Source of the DNA: Alistipes sp.
GTDB lineage: Bacteria; Bacteroidota; Bacteroidia; Bacteroidales; Rikenellaceae
Assembly: GCA_020026335.1 (NCBI GenBank)
Contig: JAHHQO010000006.1
Span: 1-64,000 of the forward strand
DNA: 64,000 nucleotides
Direction of reading: 5' to 3'
The translations under genes were made by a program, and so were the position numbers. This document shows positions 25,277-33,756 of the stretch, piece by piece (the stretch's first letter is position 1; each line of letters starts with the position of its first letter). The notes beneath the pieces are model-generated. The model saw only the letters and a list, made by a program, of their open reading frames with translations, was not told the origin of the DNA and ran no database searches.

Positions 25277-27250
25277 TCAGATGATAAGTCGCTGCAATTT
25301 TTTCGACATCATCACCTTGGCGTTGTTCAGCGAGGCGAGTTTCAACACCAGCTGTTCGAGGTCGTCCTCCGAGAGCGATGAGTCCGACAACTGGGTTTGC
25401 AGACGCTTAATCATCGCATCGATGACCTTGGTTTTGTAGAGTGCCACCGCCTTGGGAACACCCACCGCCAGCATCTCCTCGTCACTCTCGATATGTATCT
25501 CCTTCTGTTTCCACAGGTCGCTGACCTTATACATATCGTCCGAGGTGAGAATATCGACCGACAGGCGACACACCTCGGGGTCGGTGTGGTTGATGAAAAT
25601 GTGCGCCGGCACCTCAACGCCAACGCCCTGCTTCTCCCACTCCTCGTAGTAGGTGTGGCGGATTTTCTCGTAGGTGGGGTTGCCGAAGGTCAAATCACCA
25701 TCGGACAGCTCGTCGAAAATCACCTCCGCGACATTGCACTGCACCATATTCGCTCCCTCCTTGAATTCGAACGAGCGGTGGCCATACTTGATGAGGTATT
25801 TGACCAGCTCATACTCCAGCGCATCGTTGCTGCTGCCGGCCTCCACCGAGGATTTGAACTCCACACCGATATCGGTCTTGGCGTCCTGTGCCAGAGCCGT
25901 CTGACGGCGGATGAATTCATCGGTCTCGCGGTCGCCATAGGTCGAGAGTCGCTTGCGTCCCACCTCCGAGATGAGAATCTTCTCGTCAATAGCCATAATC
26001 TGCGCACACTCGCGAATGAATACCGAACGCTTGATGGTGTTGGGTATCTGCGCGATGGACTGCACCATGTCGCCGATGAGGGCGGCCTTGCGAATGGGGT
26101 CTCCCTGCGCGTCCTCCAACAGCAACTTGGCTTTGAAGGCGATGAAGTCCTGCTCGCTGCGGCGGATAAACTCCTGCAACTCCTGCGAGGAGTGGCTCTT
26201 GGCGAACGAGTCGGGGTCCTCACCATCGGGCAGGAGCACCACTCTCACGTTCATGTCCTCCTTGAGCAGCATATCGATACCGCGCAACGAGGCTTTGATA
26301 CCCGCCGAGTCACCGTCATAAATCACGGTGATGTTGCGTGTGAAACGGCTCAGGAGTCGTATCTGCTCCTCGGTGAGTGACGTACCGGACGATGCCACGA
26401 CATTCTCCACACCGGCCTGGTGCATGGAGATGACATCGAGGTAACCCTCCACCATGATGGCACAGTCGAGTTGCTGAATGGCTCGCTTGGCAAAGTAGAG
26501 GCCATACAACTCGCGTTTCTTGCTATATATCTCGCTCTCGGGCGAATTGACATATTTGGCGATGTTCTTGTCGGTGCGCAGGGTACGTCCGCCAAATGCC
26601 ACGACACGACCCGAAATGTTATGCACGGGGAACATCACACGGTCGTGGAAGCGGTCGAACAGGGAGCCGTCGCGCTCACTCTTGAGCGAGAGTCCCGTCG
26701 AGAGGAGGAACTCCTCCTTGTAACCTGCCGCCAGAGCATCTTTGCTCATGCGTCCTCCGCGTGCCGGACAGAAGCCCAGTCCGAACTTCTTGATGATGGC
26801 ATCGGTGAGTCCGCGGCGCTCGCGGAAGTAGCTCAAGCCCACGCTCTGACCCTCCGTCTCGTGGTGGAGGTAGTGGGTGAAATAGTCCGCCGCCCAACTG
26901 TTGACCACGAACATCGATTCGCGGTTGTCGTTGCGGCGTACCTCCTCCTCGGTGAGTTCCTTCTCGTGCACCTCGATGCCGTAGCGTTTGGCCACCATCT
27001 TCAGTGCCTCGACATAGGAGATACCCTCCTGCTCCATGAGGAAGGTGACGGCATTGCCACCCTTTCCGCATCCGAAACACTTATACACACCCTTGGCGGG
27101 TGAGACCACAAACGAGGGGGTCTTTTCGTTGTGAAAAGGACAGCACGCCTTGTAATTCACACCCGCACGTTTGAGTGTGACATAGTCGCCGATAATATCT
27201 ACGATATTCGCGGCCGAATATATACGGTCTACTGTTTCCTTATCTATCAT
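25277..27250 (-). CDS. dnaG: DNA primase DnaG
   Basis: A 657-residue primase that makes RNA primers for DNA replication. The N-terminal zinc-binding domain (about 36-70) has CPFHNEKTPSFVV and CFGCGKGGNAVTF. The catalytic core has the EGYLDVISMHQAGVENVVASSGT TOPRIM motif (about 265-290) and YDGDSAGIKAS. The C-terminal region (about 430-657) is the helicase-interacting domain. Length is normal. A -7 box lies 5 bases before the ATG at 27250. It is divergent from uvrB. Confidence 0.96.
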   Translation of the reverse strand: MIDKETVDRIYSAANIVDIIGDYVTLKRAGVNYKACCPFHNEKTPSFVVSPAKGVYKCFGCGKGGNAVTFLMEQEGISYVEALKMVAKRYGIEVHEKELTEEEVRRNDNRESMFVVNSWAADYFTHYLHHETEGQSVGLSYFRERRGLTDAIIKKFGLGFCPARGGRMSKDALAAGYKEEFLLSTGLSLKSERDGSLFDRFHDRVMFPVHNISGRVVAFGGRTLRTDKNIAKYVNSPESEIYSKKRELYGLYFAKRAIQQLDCAIMVEGYLDVISMHQAGVENVVASSGTSLTEEQIRLLSRFTRNITVIYDGDSAGIKASLRGIDMLLKEDMNVRVVLLPDGEDPDSFAKSHSSQELQEFIRRSEQDFIAFKAKLLLEDAQGDPIRKAALIGDMVQSIAQIPNTIKRSVFIRECAQIMAIDEKILISEVGRKRLSTYGDRETDEFIRRQTALAQDAKTDIGVEFKSSVEAGSSNDALEYELVKYLIKYGHRSFEFKEGANMVQCNVAEVIFDELSDGDLTFGNPTYEKIRHTYYEEWEKQGVGVEVPAHIFINHTDPEVCRLSVDILTSDDMYKVSDLWKQKEIHIESDEEMLAVGVPKAVALYKTKVIDAMIKRLQTQLSDSSLSEDDLEQLVLKLASLNNAKVMMSKKLQRLII

Positions 27251-27255
27251 TTGCG

Positions 27256-27263
27256 CAAAGGTA
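27256..27263 (-). promoter_or_regulatory. -7 box just before dnaG
   Basis: TACCTTTG on the minus strand ends 5 bases before ATG 27250; predicts a leaderless dnaG transcript. Confidence 0.5.
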
Positions 27264-27432
27264 GTGAATATTTTTATACGGACTTACTCTACAAGGCACA
27301 AAAATATGCCCCGCAGCCCTCCCCGCACTCCTCTCGTTCCCCTCCTTGCCCTACCGTGGCGTGTTGTCCGCCCCTCCGTCTCGGAAGAACGCCCCTCTGC
27401 GTCCGCTTTCCGCACGATTTTTCACCTCCGAA

Positions 27433-27464
27433 TTGAGCCGCCTGCCAAAAATTCGCTATCTTTG
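27433..27464 (+). promoter_or_regulatory. Promoter of uvrB
   Basis: TTG (27433-27435), 21 bases, then TATCTTTG (27457-27464), which ends 5 bases before ATG 27470. Predicts a leaderless or near-leaderless mRNA. Confidence 0.6.
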
Positions 27465-27469
27465 CAAGT

Positions 27470-29536
27470 ATGGAGTTTACACTGAAATCGGACTACGCCC
27501 CCATGGGCGACCAGCCGGAAGCCATCGAGCAACTGGTATCTTCGATTCGTCACGGGTCGAAGCACAACGTATTACTGGGTGTTACGGGTTCGGGCAAGAC
27601 CTTCACGGTTGCCAATGTCATACGACAACTCAACCGTCCGACACTGGTACTGAGCCACAACAAAACCCTTGCCGCACAGCTCTACGGAGAGTTCAAGAAT
27701 TTCTTTCCGGAAAATGCCGTGGAATACTTCGTGTCATATTACGACTACTACCAGCCCGAGGCCTACCTGCCCACCACCGACACCTACATCGAGAAGGACC
27801 TCTCCATCAACGATGAAATCGAGAAGATGCGTCTGCAAACCGTCGCCACACTGTTGTCGGGACGGCGCGATGTCATCGTGGTGTCGAGTGTGTCGTGTCT
27901 CTACGGTTGCGGTAACCCCTCCGATTTCCACGCCACGGCCATCAACATCAAGGTGGGACAGATTGTCAGCTACAAACAGTTCCTCTACAAGCTCGTTGAG
28001 GCTCTCTACACCCGAACAGAACGCGAACTTGAACCCGCCACCTTCCGCGTCAATGGCGACACGGTGGACATCATGGCGGCCTACGGCGAGTTCGGCAACC
28101 GTTGCTTCCGCATCATGTTCTTCGACAATGAGGTGGAAGCCATACAGATTATCGACCCCGTGACGGGACAGCGCATCAGTTCGCTCGACACGCTGACCCT
28201 CTACCCCACATCGCTGTTCGTCACCACCAAGGAGCGCATCAAGACCGCCGTAGACCAAATCTACCTCGACTTAGGTAAGCAAATCGATGTCTTCGAGCAC
28301 GAGGGTCGTCAGACCGAGGCACAGCGCATCAAACAGCGCGTGGAGTATGACCTCGAGATGATTAAGGAGTTGGGCTACTGTCCCGGCATCGAGAACTACT
28401 CGCGCTACTTCGATGGTCGTGAGGAGGGTTCGCGCCCGTTCTGCCTGTTGGACTTCTTCCCCGAAGATTATCTGATGGTCATCGACGAGAGCCATGTCAC
28501 CCTGCCGCAGGTGCACGCCATGTTCGGCGGCGACCGCGCACGCAAGGAGAACCTCGTGGAGTACGGCTTCCGTCTGCCTGCCGCCAAGGACAACCGACCG
28601 CTCACCTTTCAGGAGTTCGAGCAGTTGCAGGGCACGTCCATCTATGTGAGTGCCACACCTGCCGACTACGAGCTGATGAAGAGCGAGGGTGTGGTGGTCG
28701 AGCAGCTTATCCGCCCCACGGGACTGGTAGATCCGCCATTGGAGGTGAGGGTCACCCTCAACCAGATTGACGACCTCATCGAGGAGATAGACCGCCGTGT
28801 GCGCAAAGACGAGAAGATATTGGTGACGACCATCACCAAACGTATGGCCGAGGAGCTGTCGAAATACTTCGACCGCGTGGGCATTCGCAACCGATACATT
28901 CACTCCGATGTCGATACATTGGAGCGTATTCAGATACTCGAGGACTTGCGCGAGGGTATGTTCGATGTGTTGGTGGGTGTCAATCTCTTGCGTGAGGGTC
29001 TCGATATTCCCGAGGTGTCGCTTGTCGCCATTCTCGATGCCGACAAGGAGGGATTCCTGCGTAATGTGCGCTCGCTGACCCAGATAGCCGGTCGTGCCGC
29101 CCGTCACTCGCAGGGTCATGTCATTCTCTATGCCGACCACTGCACCGACTCCATGCGTATGACCATCGAGCAGAGCAACCGCCGCCGCGAGAAGCAGGTA
29201 CATTTCAACATGGAGCACGGCATGCTGCCCCGCAAGGCACAGCGCAGCGGCACGGGACAGAGCACCCTGCTGGCCGGCAAGGTACAGACCGAGGATATCG
29301 ACCTGACGGTACACCGTCCAGAGGAGCAGCACTACATGACGGCTGCCGATGTCTCGAAGGGCTACAACACGGGTGCGTCACCCATACCCGGCACGGGCGA
29401 GGAGTTGGAAACCCTCATCGCCAAGGCCAGGGAGGACATGGAGCGCGCCGCCAAGAGTCTGGACTTCCTCGCTGCCGCCAAATTCCGCGACCGTATGTAC
29501 GAGTTGCAGAAGCTCCGCGACAACAACCGCAAATAA
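27470..29536 (+). CDS. uvrB: Excinuclease ABC subunit B
   Basis: A 688-residue helicase-like subunit of nucleotide excision repair. Walker A GVTGSGKTFTVANV (about 37-50), the beta-hairpin block VSYYDYYQPEAYLP that grips DNA, DEXX box VIDESH, motif VI QIAGRAARHSQGHVI, and the C-terminal UVR motif (about 640-685) that binds UvrC. Length is normal. It has its own promoter and stands alone; the weak hairpin at 29582-29610 may end it. Confidence 0.97.
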   Translation: MEFTLKSDYAPMGDQPEAIEQLVSSIRHGSKHNVLLGVTGSGKTFTVANVIRQLNRPTLVLSHNKTLAAQLYGEFKNFFPENAVEYFVSYYDYYQPEAYLPTTDTYIEKDLSINDEIEKMRLQTVATLLSGRRDVIVVSSVSCLYGCGNPSDFHATAINIKVGQIVSYKQFLYKLVEALYTRTERELEPATFRVNGDTVDIMAAYGEFGNRCFRIMFFDNEVEAIQIIDPVTGQRISSLDTLTLYPTSLFVTTKERIKTAVDQIYLDLGKQIDVFEHEGRQTEAQRIKQRVEYDLEMIKELGYCPGIENYSRYFDGREEGSRPFCLLDFFPEDYLMVIDESHVTLPQVHAMFGGDRARKENLVEYGFRLPAAKDNRPLTFQEFEQLQGTSIYVSATPADYELMKSEGVVVEQLIRPTGLVDPPLEVRVTLNQIDDLIEEIDRRVRKDEKILVTTITKRMAEELSKYFDRVGIRNRYIHSDVDTLERIQILEDLREGMFDVLVGVNLLREGLDIPEVSLVAILDADKEGFLRNVRSLTQIAGRAARHSQGHVILYADHCTDSMRMTIEQSNRRREKQVHFNMEHGMLPRKAQRSGTGQSTLLAGKVQTEDIDLTVHRPEEQHYMTAADVSKGYNTGASPIPGTGEELETLIAKAREDMERAAKSLDFLAAAKFRDRMYELQKLRDNNRK

Positions 29537-29910
29537 GAAGAGAGGGGCGACCTCACCCGACACCAAGTAACACCCTTTAACCACCCTCACGGCAACGCCC
29601 GACGAGGGTGCAATTCTCACCCATTTTTCCTACACAATACAATGTTTGCAGGCGTTATACAATGGCCTGTAAGAGGGGCGTATATACATATATAACCACA
29701 TGACAATCTGAACAATACGGCGATTTACAAAATATCGTATTGCATCACACCATACCTATATACGATTGGGATTTGGCATCGTCCCGCGACACAGCACCCT
29801 TCGCCCCCTCAGAGGGCAGAGATACGCCCCGATGGGACATACATTATAATAACATATAAGTCTGTCACAGCGGGAAGCCTCTCGGAAAAGGAGCAGAGGA
29901 AACAAATCTC

Positions 29911-29935
29911 ACGGCAAAAGTTTTTTCGCCGTTTT
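29911..29935 (+). terminator. Terminator-like hairpin in non-coding region
   Basis: ACGGC pairs with GCCGT with A/T pairs inside (AAAA/TTTT), followed by TTTTCG. Could end a small RNA; no promoter is identified upstream. Confidence 0.35.
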
Positions 29936-30119
29936 TCGTCCCCTTATTGATGCAATTTTTACTTGTTTTGCGACAGCTTTCGACTGCAATTTACCCTCCA
30001 CTGCAAAATTTAACCGATAATGCAAAACAATAATTTTGCATTCCCTTTCGTTTTTTATTCGGACAACTGCGGTATTGTAACCTGCGGTTTATATATTTTA
30101 TCCTATATTTTCGCATTCC

Positions 30120-30208
30120 GAGGGCGGCGGAAGCATGATATTTCAACAAATTGAAATACAATTTATTAAATATCCCCTCCGACACACCCCGAAAGTGGAG
30201 CCGCCCTC
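30120..30208. ncRNA. Candidate structured RNA
   Basis: A perfect 9-bp GC-rich stem, GAGGGCGGC (30120-30128) with GCCGCCCTC (30200-30208), encloses AT-rich sequence. Inside, ATTTCAA (30140-30146) pairs with TTGAAAT (30151-30157), and GATATTT (30137-30143) could alternatively pair with AAATATC (30168-30174), so two inner folds compete. Which strand is transcribed is unknown; a terminator-like hairpin follows on the plus strand at 30255-30278. Known class: none recognised. Confidence 0.35.
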
Positions 30209-30254
30209 CCCGACCGCTGTCCGACACCTTCCCAAACGCTCCGCCGGAGGGGAC

Positions 30255-30278
30255 GGATAACGGAAGTTATCCTGTTTT
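30255..30278 (+). terminator. GNRA-capped hairpin with T run
   Basis: GGATAAC (30255-30261), loop GGAA, GTTATCC (30266-30272), then TGTTTT. Shape of an intrinsic terminator. Confidence 0.45.
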
Positions 30279-30321
30279 AGATACAAAAGTATTGAAATTG
30301 TAGGAAAATGTAGTGGTTTAA

Positions 30322-30352
30322 TTGCTAAATCGATTTTTTTATTCTATATTTG
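30322..30352 (+). promoter_or_regulatory. Full -33/-7 promoter facing tRNA-Arg antisense strand
   Basis: TTG (30322-30324), 20 bases, TATATTTG (30345-30352). It points right, towards the S24-like gene 200 bases away, through sequence antisense to tRNA-Arg. In AT-rich DNA a chance match is possible. Confidence 0.45.
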
Positions 30353-30394
30353 TTCAATAGAATATTTACTAAAAGAAGTGTGCCCAAAGAGATG

Positions 30395-30434
30395 AAAAAA
30401 AGCGCAAACCCTCCGAAAGGAGACATTTGCGCTT
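30395..30434 (-). terminator. Terminator of tRNA-Arg
   Basis: AAGCGCAAA (30400-30408) pairs with TTTGCGCTT (30426-30434); on the minus strand it is followed by a T run (plus-strand A run 30395-30401). It lies 6 bases past the tRNA. Confidence 0.85.
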
Positions 30435-30440
30435 CGAAAG

Positions 30441-30512
30441 TGATCCCGACGGGATTCGAACCCATATCGTAAGAACCGGAATCTCAAATTCTATCCATTA
30501 AACTACGGGACC
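30441..30512 (-). tRNA. tRNA-Arg(CCG)
   Basis: Read on the minus strand: acceptor GGTCCCG pairs with CGGGATC (one G-T), D-stem GTTT/GAAT, anticodon stem TGAGA/TCTTA with loop TTCCGGT (anticodon CCG, reading CGG), T-stem ATGGG/CCCGT with loop TTCGAAT, discriminator A. CCA is not encoded. A -7 box sits 7 bases upstream of the 5' end. Confidence 0.93.
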
Positions 30513-30519
30513 AATGGCA

Positions 30520-30527
30520 CAAAGATA
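30520..30527 (-). promoter_or_regulatory. -7 box for tRNA-Arg
   Basis: TATCTTTG on the minus strand, 7 bases before the mature tRNA 5' end. Confidence 0.6.
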
Positions 30528-30554
30528 TAAAAAAATATTAAAACTCATTGCAAG

Positions 30555-31184
30555 ATGCAGGGAAAACAAGGAAACTGGCAACGAATAGAAGCCGTAATCA
30601 AATGGGCGAACATGACAACGAATTACTTCGCCTGCTATATTGGTCTCGCACGTGGCGAGAATCTCTATCAAATCAAGCGTGGCAACAACGGTATCTCGAT
30701 GGACGTTGCCGAGCGCATTGTCAACAAGTTCCCCCAAATCGACAAGTTGTGGTTGCTCACCGGTGAAGGTCAGATGTTCGCCGAGGAGCGTATCAAGGGC
30801 AAGCAGATTCCCTTCTACAAGACCGATGTCGAGGCAGGTGTGGGCACTGTCGATAGCCTCGAGGCCGACATGAAGTTCATCGTTCCCCCGTTCGACGATT
30901 GCGACTTCGCCATGTATTACACGGGACGCGCCATGGGTCGCACCGTTCCTTCGGGTTCGATTGTCTTTCTGAAGAACATCGGTGTGAAGGACATTATCCC
31001 CGGCAACGAATATGTAGTGGTCTGCGACCGCTTCTCCACCCTGCGCATCGTGCGCTTCATCGACGGCGAAGACAAGTTGAGACTCGTACCCGGTGACAGG
31101 GAAAATTACGATGATTTGACCATCGCCACCGACGAAATCACCGCCTTGTATCAGGTGAAGGGCAAATTAATCATCAATAACTAA
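30555..31184 (+). CDS. S24/LexA-fold regulator without catalytic dyad
   Basis: A 209-residue protein. The N-terminal part (about 8-75) looks like a helix-turn-helix of the Xre/CI type (NLYQIKRGNNGISMDVAERIVNKFPQIDKLWLLTGEG). The C-terminal part (about 105-209) has the S24 peptidase/LexA fold, but the catalytic serine motif GxSM reads GRAM (A126) and the usual lysine region reads STLRIVRF (Arg, no Lys). Self-cleavage is therefore unlikely. Its ATG is 10 bases before ribE's partner frame and it leads the operon with ribE, a kinase, lgt, a HU/SPOR protein and gtrA. DNA binding is inferred. Confidence 0.8.
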   Translation: MQGKQGNWQRIEAVIKWANMTTNYFACYIGLARGENLYQIKRGNNGISMDVAERIVNKFPQIDKLWLLTGEGQMFAEERIKGKQIPFYKTDVEAGVGTVDSLEADMKFIVPPFDDCDFAMYYTGRAMGRTVPSGSIVFLKNIGVKDIIPGNEYVVVCDRFSTLRIVRFIDGEDKLRLVPGDRENYDDLTIATDEITALYQVKGKLIINN

Positions 31185-31194
31185 CAGCGAATTT

Positions 31195-31791
31195 ATGTTT
31201 TCCGGAATCGTTGAACGCATGGCGGAAGTGGTGGCTATACGCACCGACCGCCAGAATAAGGATTTTACACTCCGTGCCGATTTTGCACAGGAATTGAAGA
31301 TAGACCAGAGTGTGGCTCACAACGGCGTTTGTCTGACGGTGGTGGACATCAAGGACGACACCTACACGGTCACCGCCATGAAGGAGACCCTCGACCGCAG
31401 TAACCTCGGACTCTTGAAGGTGGGTGATTTGGTGAACCTCGAACGCTCGATGAAGCCCGATGCCCTGCTCGACGGTCACATCGTACAGGGTCACGTGGAC
31501 CAGACCGCACAGTGCATCGCCAAGGAAGATGCCGACGGCAGTTGGTACTTCACCTTCCGCTACGAGCCCCAGGGTGAAGGTCTCTGCACCGTGGAGAAGG
31601 GTTCGGTGACGGTCAATGGCGTGAGCCTCACGGTATGCGACTCGAAGGAGGACACCTTCCGCGTGGCTATCATCCCCTACACCCTCGAACACACCAACTT
31701 CTGCCGTATGGAGGTGGGTTCAACGGTGAACCTCGAATTTGACATTGTGGGCAAGTACATCGCCCGCCTGATGAAACAATATATAAAGTAA
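31195..31791 (+). CDS. ribE: Riboflavin synthase, alpha chain
   Basis: A 198-residue enzyme that turns two molecules of dimethylribityllumazine into riboflavin. Two tandem lumazine-binding barrels are visible: the first starts MFSGIVERMAEV with SVAHNGVCLTVVD, the second has LDGHIVQGHVDQTA and GSVTVNGVSLTV. Length is normal. No FMN riboswitch is visible upstream. It lies 10 bases after the S24-like gene and 6 before the kinase gene, so it is inside an operon with no other riboflavin genes. Confidence 0.95.
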   Translation: MFSGIVERMAEVVAIRTDRQNKDFTLRADFAQELKIDQSVAHNGVCLTVVDIKDDTYTVTAMKETLDRSNLGLLKVGDLVNLERSMKPDALLDGHIVQGHVDQTAQCIAKEDADGSWYFTFRYEPQGEGLCTVEKGSVTVNGVSLTVCDSKEDTFRVAIIPYTLEHTNFCRMEVGSTVNLEFDIVGKYIARLMKQYIK

Positions 31792-31797
31792 ATATTT

Positions 31798-32850
31798 ATG
31801 ACAATTAAGACAAAGGAAGCAGCTTCGCTGCTCATCGCATTGCTGGCCGCCGTAATTGTGGCCGGAGGTATGATGCTCCTCCATCATGTATGGTGGCTGA
31901 CACTCTGCGTATCACTGGGTGCCTTTTTTGTTGTAGCACTCGTAGCACTCTTTATCATTCGAAAATATGTGGCCTACAAACTCAAGCCCATCTACTCCAT
32001 CGTCTACTCGCGCAATGTCCACACCAAGGAGATTTTCTCCGAGCTGAAGGACAAGAAGGTCGAGAACGTGGGTGAGGAGCTGACCGCATGGGCCGACACC
32101 AACGACAAGGAGATTACCCGTCTGAAAGAGGTGGAGCACTTCCGCAAGCAGTATCTGGGCAATGTGGCCCACGAGCTGAAGACCCCCATCTTCAACATTC
32201 AGGGTTACATCACCACGCTGTTGGACGGCGCACTGGAGGACGAGCTGATTAACCGCAAGTACCTCGAAAGAGCCGAGAAGAGCATCGACCGCCTCATCAA
32301 CATCGTCAATGACCTCGACACCATCTCGAAGCTGGAGAGCGACATGAACCGTCTGGAGATGGAGCGTTTCGACATCGTGGCTCTGGCCAAGGAGATTGCC
32401 GAGCAGACCGAGATAGAGGCCGACAAGAAGAACATCAAAATCACGGTCAAGGGTGCCGACAAGCTGCCTTCGCCCTTCTGGGTGGTGGCCGACAAGCACT
32501 TCGTGGGTCAGGTGTTCGTCAATCTGATTGTCAACTCTATCCGCTACGGTAAGGAGGGCGGCACGACTCACATTCGTTTCCGCGATTTGATGGACAAGAT
32601 TCTCGTAGAGGTGGAGGACAACGGCAGCGGTATCGCCAAGGAGGATTTGCCGCGTATCTTCGAACGCTTCTACCGCACCGACAAGGGTCGCTCGCGCGAG
32701 CAGGGCGGCACAGGTCTGGGTCTGGCCATCGTCAAGCACATCATCGAGGCTCACGGCGAGCGCATTTCGGTTCGCAGCCAGCTCGGTGAGGGTACCACTT
32801 TCTCGTTCACTTTCAAGAAACTGAAATCTTCTGACCGGGAAGCCAAATAA
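31798..32850 (+). CDS. PhoR-like sensor histidine kinase (no adjacent regulator)
   Basis: A 350-residue membrane kinase. Two transmembrane helices (about 9-27 and 33-54) leave almost no periplasmic loop, so it probably senses through the membrane or cytoplasmically. HisKA: NVAHELKTPIFNIQGY with phospho-acceptor H125. HATPase: N-box NLIVNSIRYG, G1 VEDNGSGI, F-box IFERFYRTD, G2 GGTGLGLAIVKHI. All catalytic motifs are intact. No response regulator is in the window. The position between ribE and lgt is unusual for a kinase; a partner encoded elsewhere is inferred. Confidence 0.92.
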   Translation: MTIKTKEAASLLIALLAAVIVAGGMMLLHHVWWLTLCVSLGAFFVVALVALFIIRKYVAYKLKPIYSIVYSRNVHTKEIFSELKDKKVENVGEELTAWADTNDKEITRLKEVEHFRKQYLGNVAHELKTPIFNIQGYITTLLDGALEDELINRKYLERAEKSIDRLINIVNDLDTISKLESDMNRLEMERFDIVALAKEIAEQTEIEADKKNIKITVKGADKLPSPFWVVADKHFVGQVFVNLIVNSIRYGKEGGTTHIRFRDLMDKILVEVEDNGSGIAKEDLPRIFERFYRTDKGRSREQGGTGLGLAIVKHIIEAHGERISVRSQLGEGTTFSFTFKKLKSSDREAK

Positions 32851-32864
32851 CCAATTTACGAATA

Positions 32865-33728
32865 ATGTTACAACCTTTAAGTATCGTATGGGAATTTGAC
32901 CCCGTACTCTTCTCTCTCTTCGGATTGGAAATCCGCTACTACGGTGTCATGTGGATGCTTGCCATTCTGATGGGTGCCAAATTCTTTGACAATTTTTGCA
33001 AACGCGAGTCGCTTCCCAACAGTGTCTCGGAGTCGGTGTTCATCTACGGCACACTGGCTACCGTCATCGGTGCACGTCTCGGTCACTGTCTCTTCTACGA
33101 CCCCATAGGCTACCTCAGCGAGCCGTGGACCATCATCACGGGTTTTCGTGACGGCGGTCTGGCCAGCCACGGTGCCGCCATCGGTCTGCTGATAGGTCTG
33201 TGGCTCTTCTCGCGCAAGAACAAGCTGCCCTACATCTGGTCGCTCGACCGCATCATGATTGCCGTGTCCATCGGCGGTGCGGCAGTGAGATTCGGCAACC
33301 TGTTCAACTCCGAGATTTTCGGTTGCGCCACCACCCTGCCTTGGGGCTTCGAGTTCCGCAGTTCACACCTGTGGCAGGCCTACTATCAAGGTATGGCCAT
33401 GCACCCCACACAGATATACGAAGCACTCTGCTACATCATCACCTTTGTCGTGCTGGCGTGGTTGTACTACCGCCACAACATGGGTACACGCCGTCCGGGA
33501 CTGCTCTTCGGTATCGGATTGCAGGGTATCTTCCTCACCCGCTTCTTCATCGAGTTCATCAAACTCGACCAGAGCGAATTCGAGGCCGACTGGACACTCG
33601 ACATGGGACAGTGGCTCAGCATACCCTTCATCATTCTGGGCATCTACATCATCTGGAAGAGTTTTCAGAACAACCCCACATGGAGTGTAGACCGACGCCA
33701 CTTCGATGGCAAGGCGCACAAGAAATAA
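32865..33728 (+). CDS. lgt: Prolipoprotein diacylglyceryl transferase
   Basis: A 287-residue integral membrane enzyme that attaches diacylglycerol to the lipobox cysteine of prolipoproteins. Seven hydrophobic helices can be traced. Family motifs: YYGVMWMLAI, GARLGHCLFYDP, GGLASHGAAIG and the signature AAVRFGNLFNSEIFG, with HPTQIYEALCY near the C-terminal half. It is needed for the two lipoproteins encoded downstream (35350 and 38784). Spacing is 14 bases from the kinase gene and 28 to the HU/SPOR gene. Confidence 0.96.
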   Translation: MLQPLSIVWEFDPVLFSLFGLEIRYYGVMWMLAILMGAKFFDNFCKRESLPNSVSESVFIYGTLATVIGARLGHCLFYDPIGYLSEPWTIITGFRDGGLASHGAAIGLLIGLWLFSRKNKLPYIWSLDRIMIAVSIGGAAVRFGNLFNSEIFGCATTLPWGFEFRSSHLWQAYYQGMAMHPTQIYEALCYIITFVVLAWLYYRHNMGTRRPGLLFGIGLQGIFLTRFFIEFIKLDQSEFEADWTLDMGQWLSIPFIILGIYIIWKSFQNNPTWSVDRRHFDGKAHKK

Positions 33729-33756
33729 ATGTTTCACCCTTTTTAAGAGCAAGACC

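Larger units (their letters stand above)
29537..30394. other. Long non-coding region between uvrB and tRNA-Arg
   Basis: About 860 bases without a credible protein gene on either strand; the short frames are AT-driven. Contents that I can see: a CACCCTC/GAGGGTG hairpin at 29582-29610 (weak uvrB terminator), a hairpin followed by T at 29911-29935, a long-range GC-rich stem at 30120-30208, a GNRA-capped hairpin plus T run at 30255-30278, and a full promoter at 30322-30352. Base composition falls sharply after 29930. It is a plausible home for one or more small RNAs. Confidence 0.5.

Noticed and set aside
30392..30472. 26-codon frame after the promoter at 30322-30352
   Set aside because: It runs antisense through the tRNA-Arg terminator and the tRNA itself, so it is very unlikely to be a gene.
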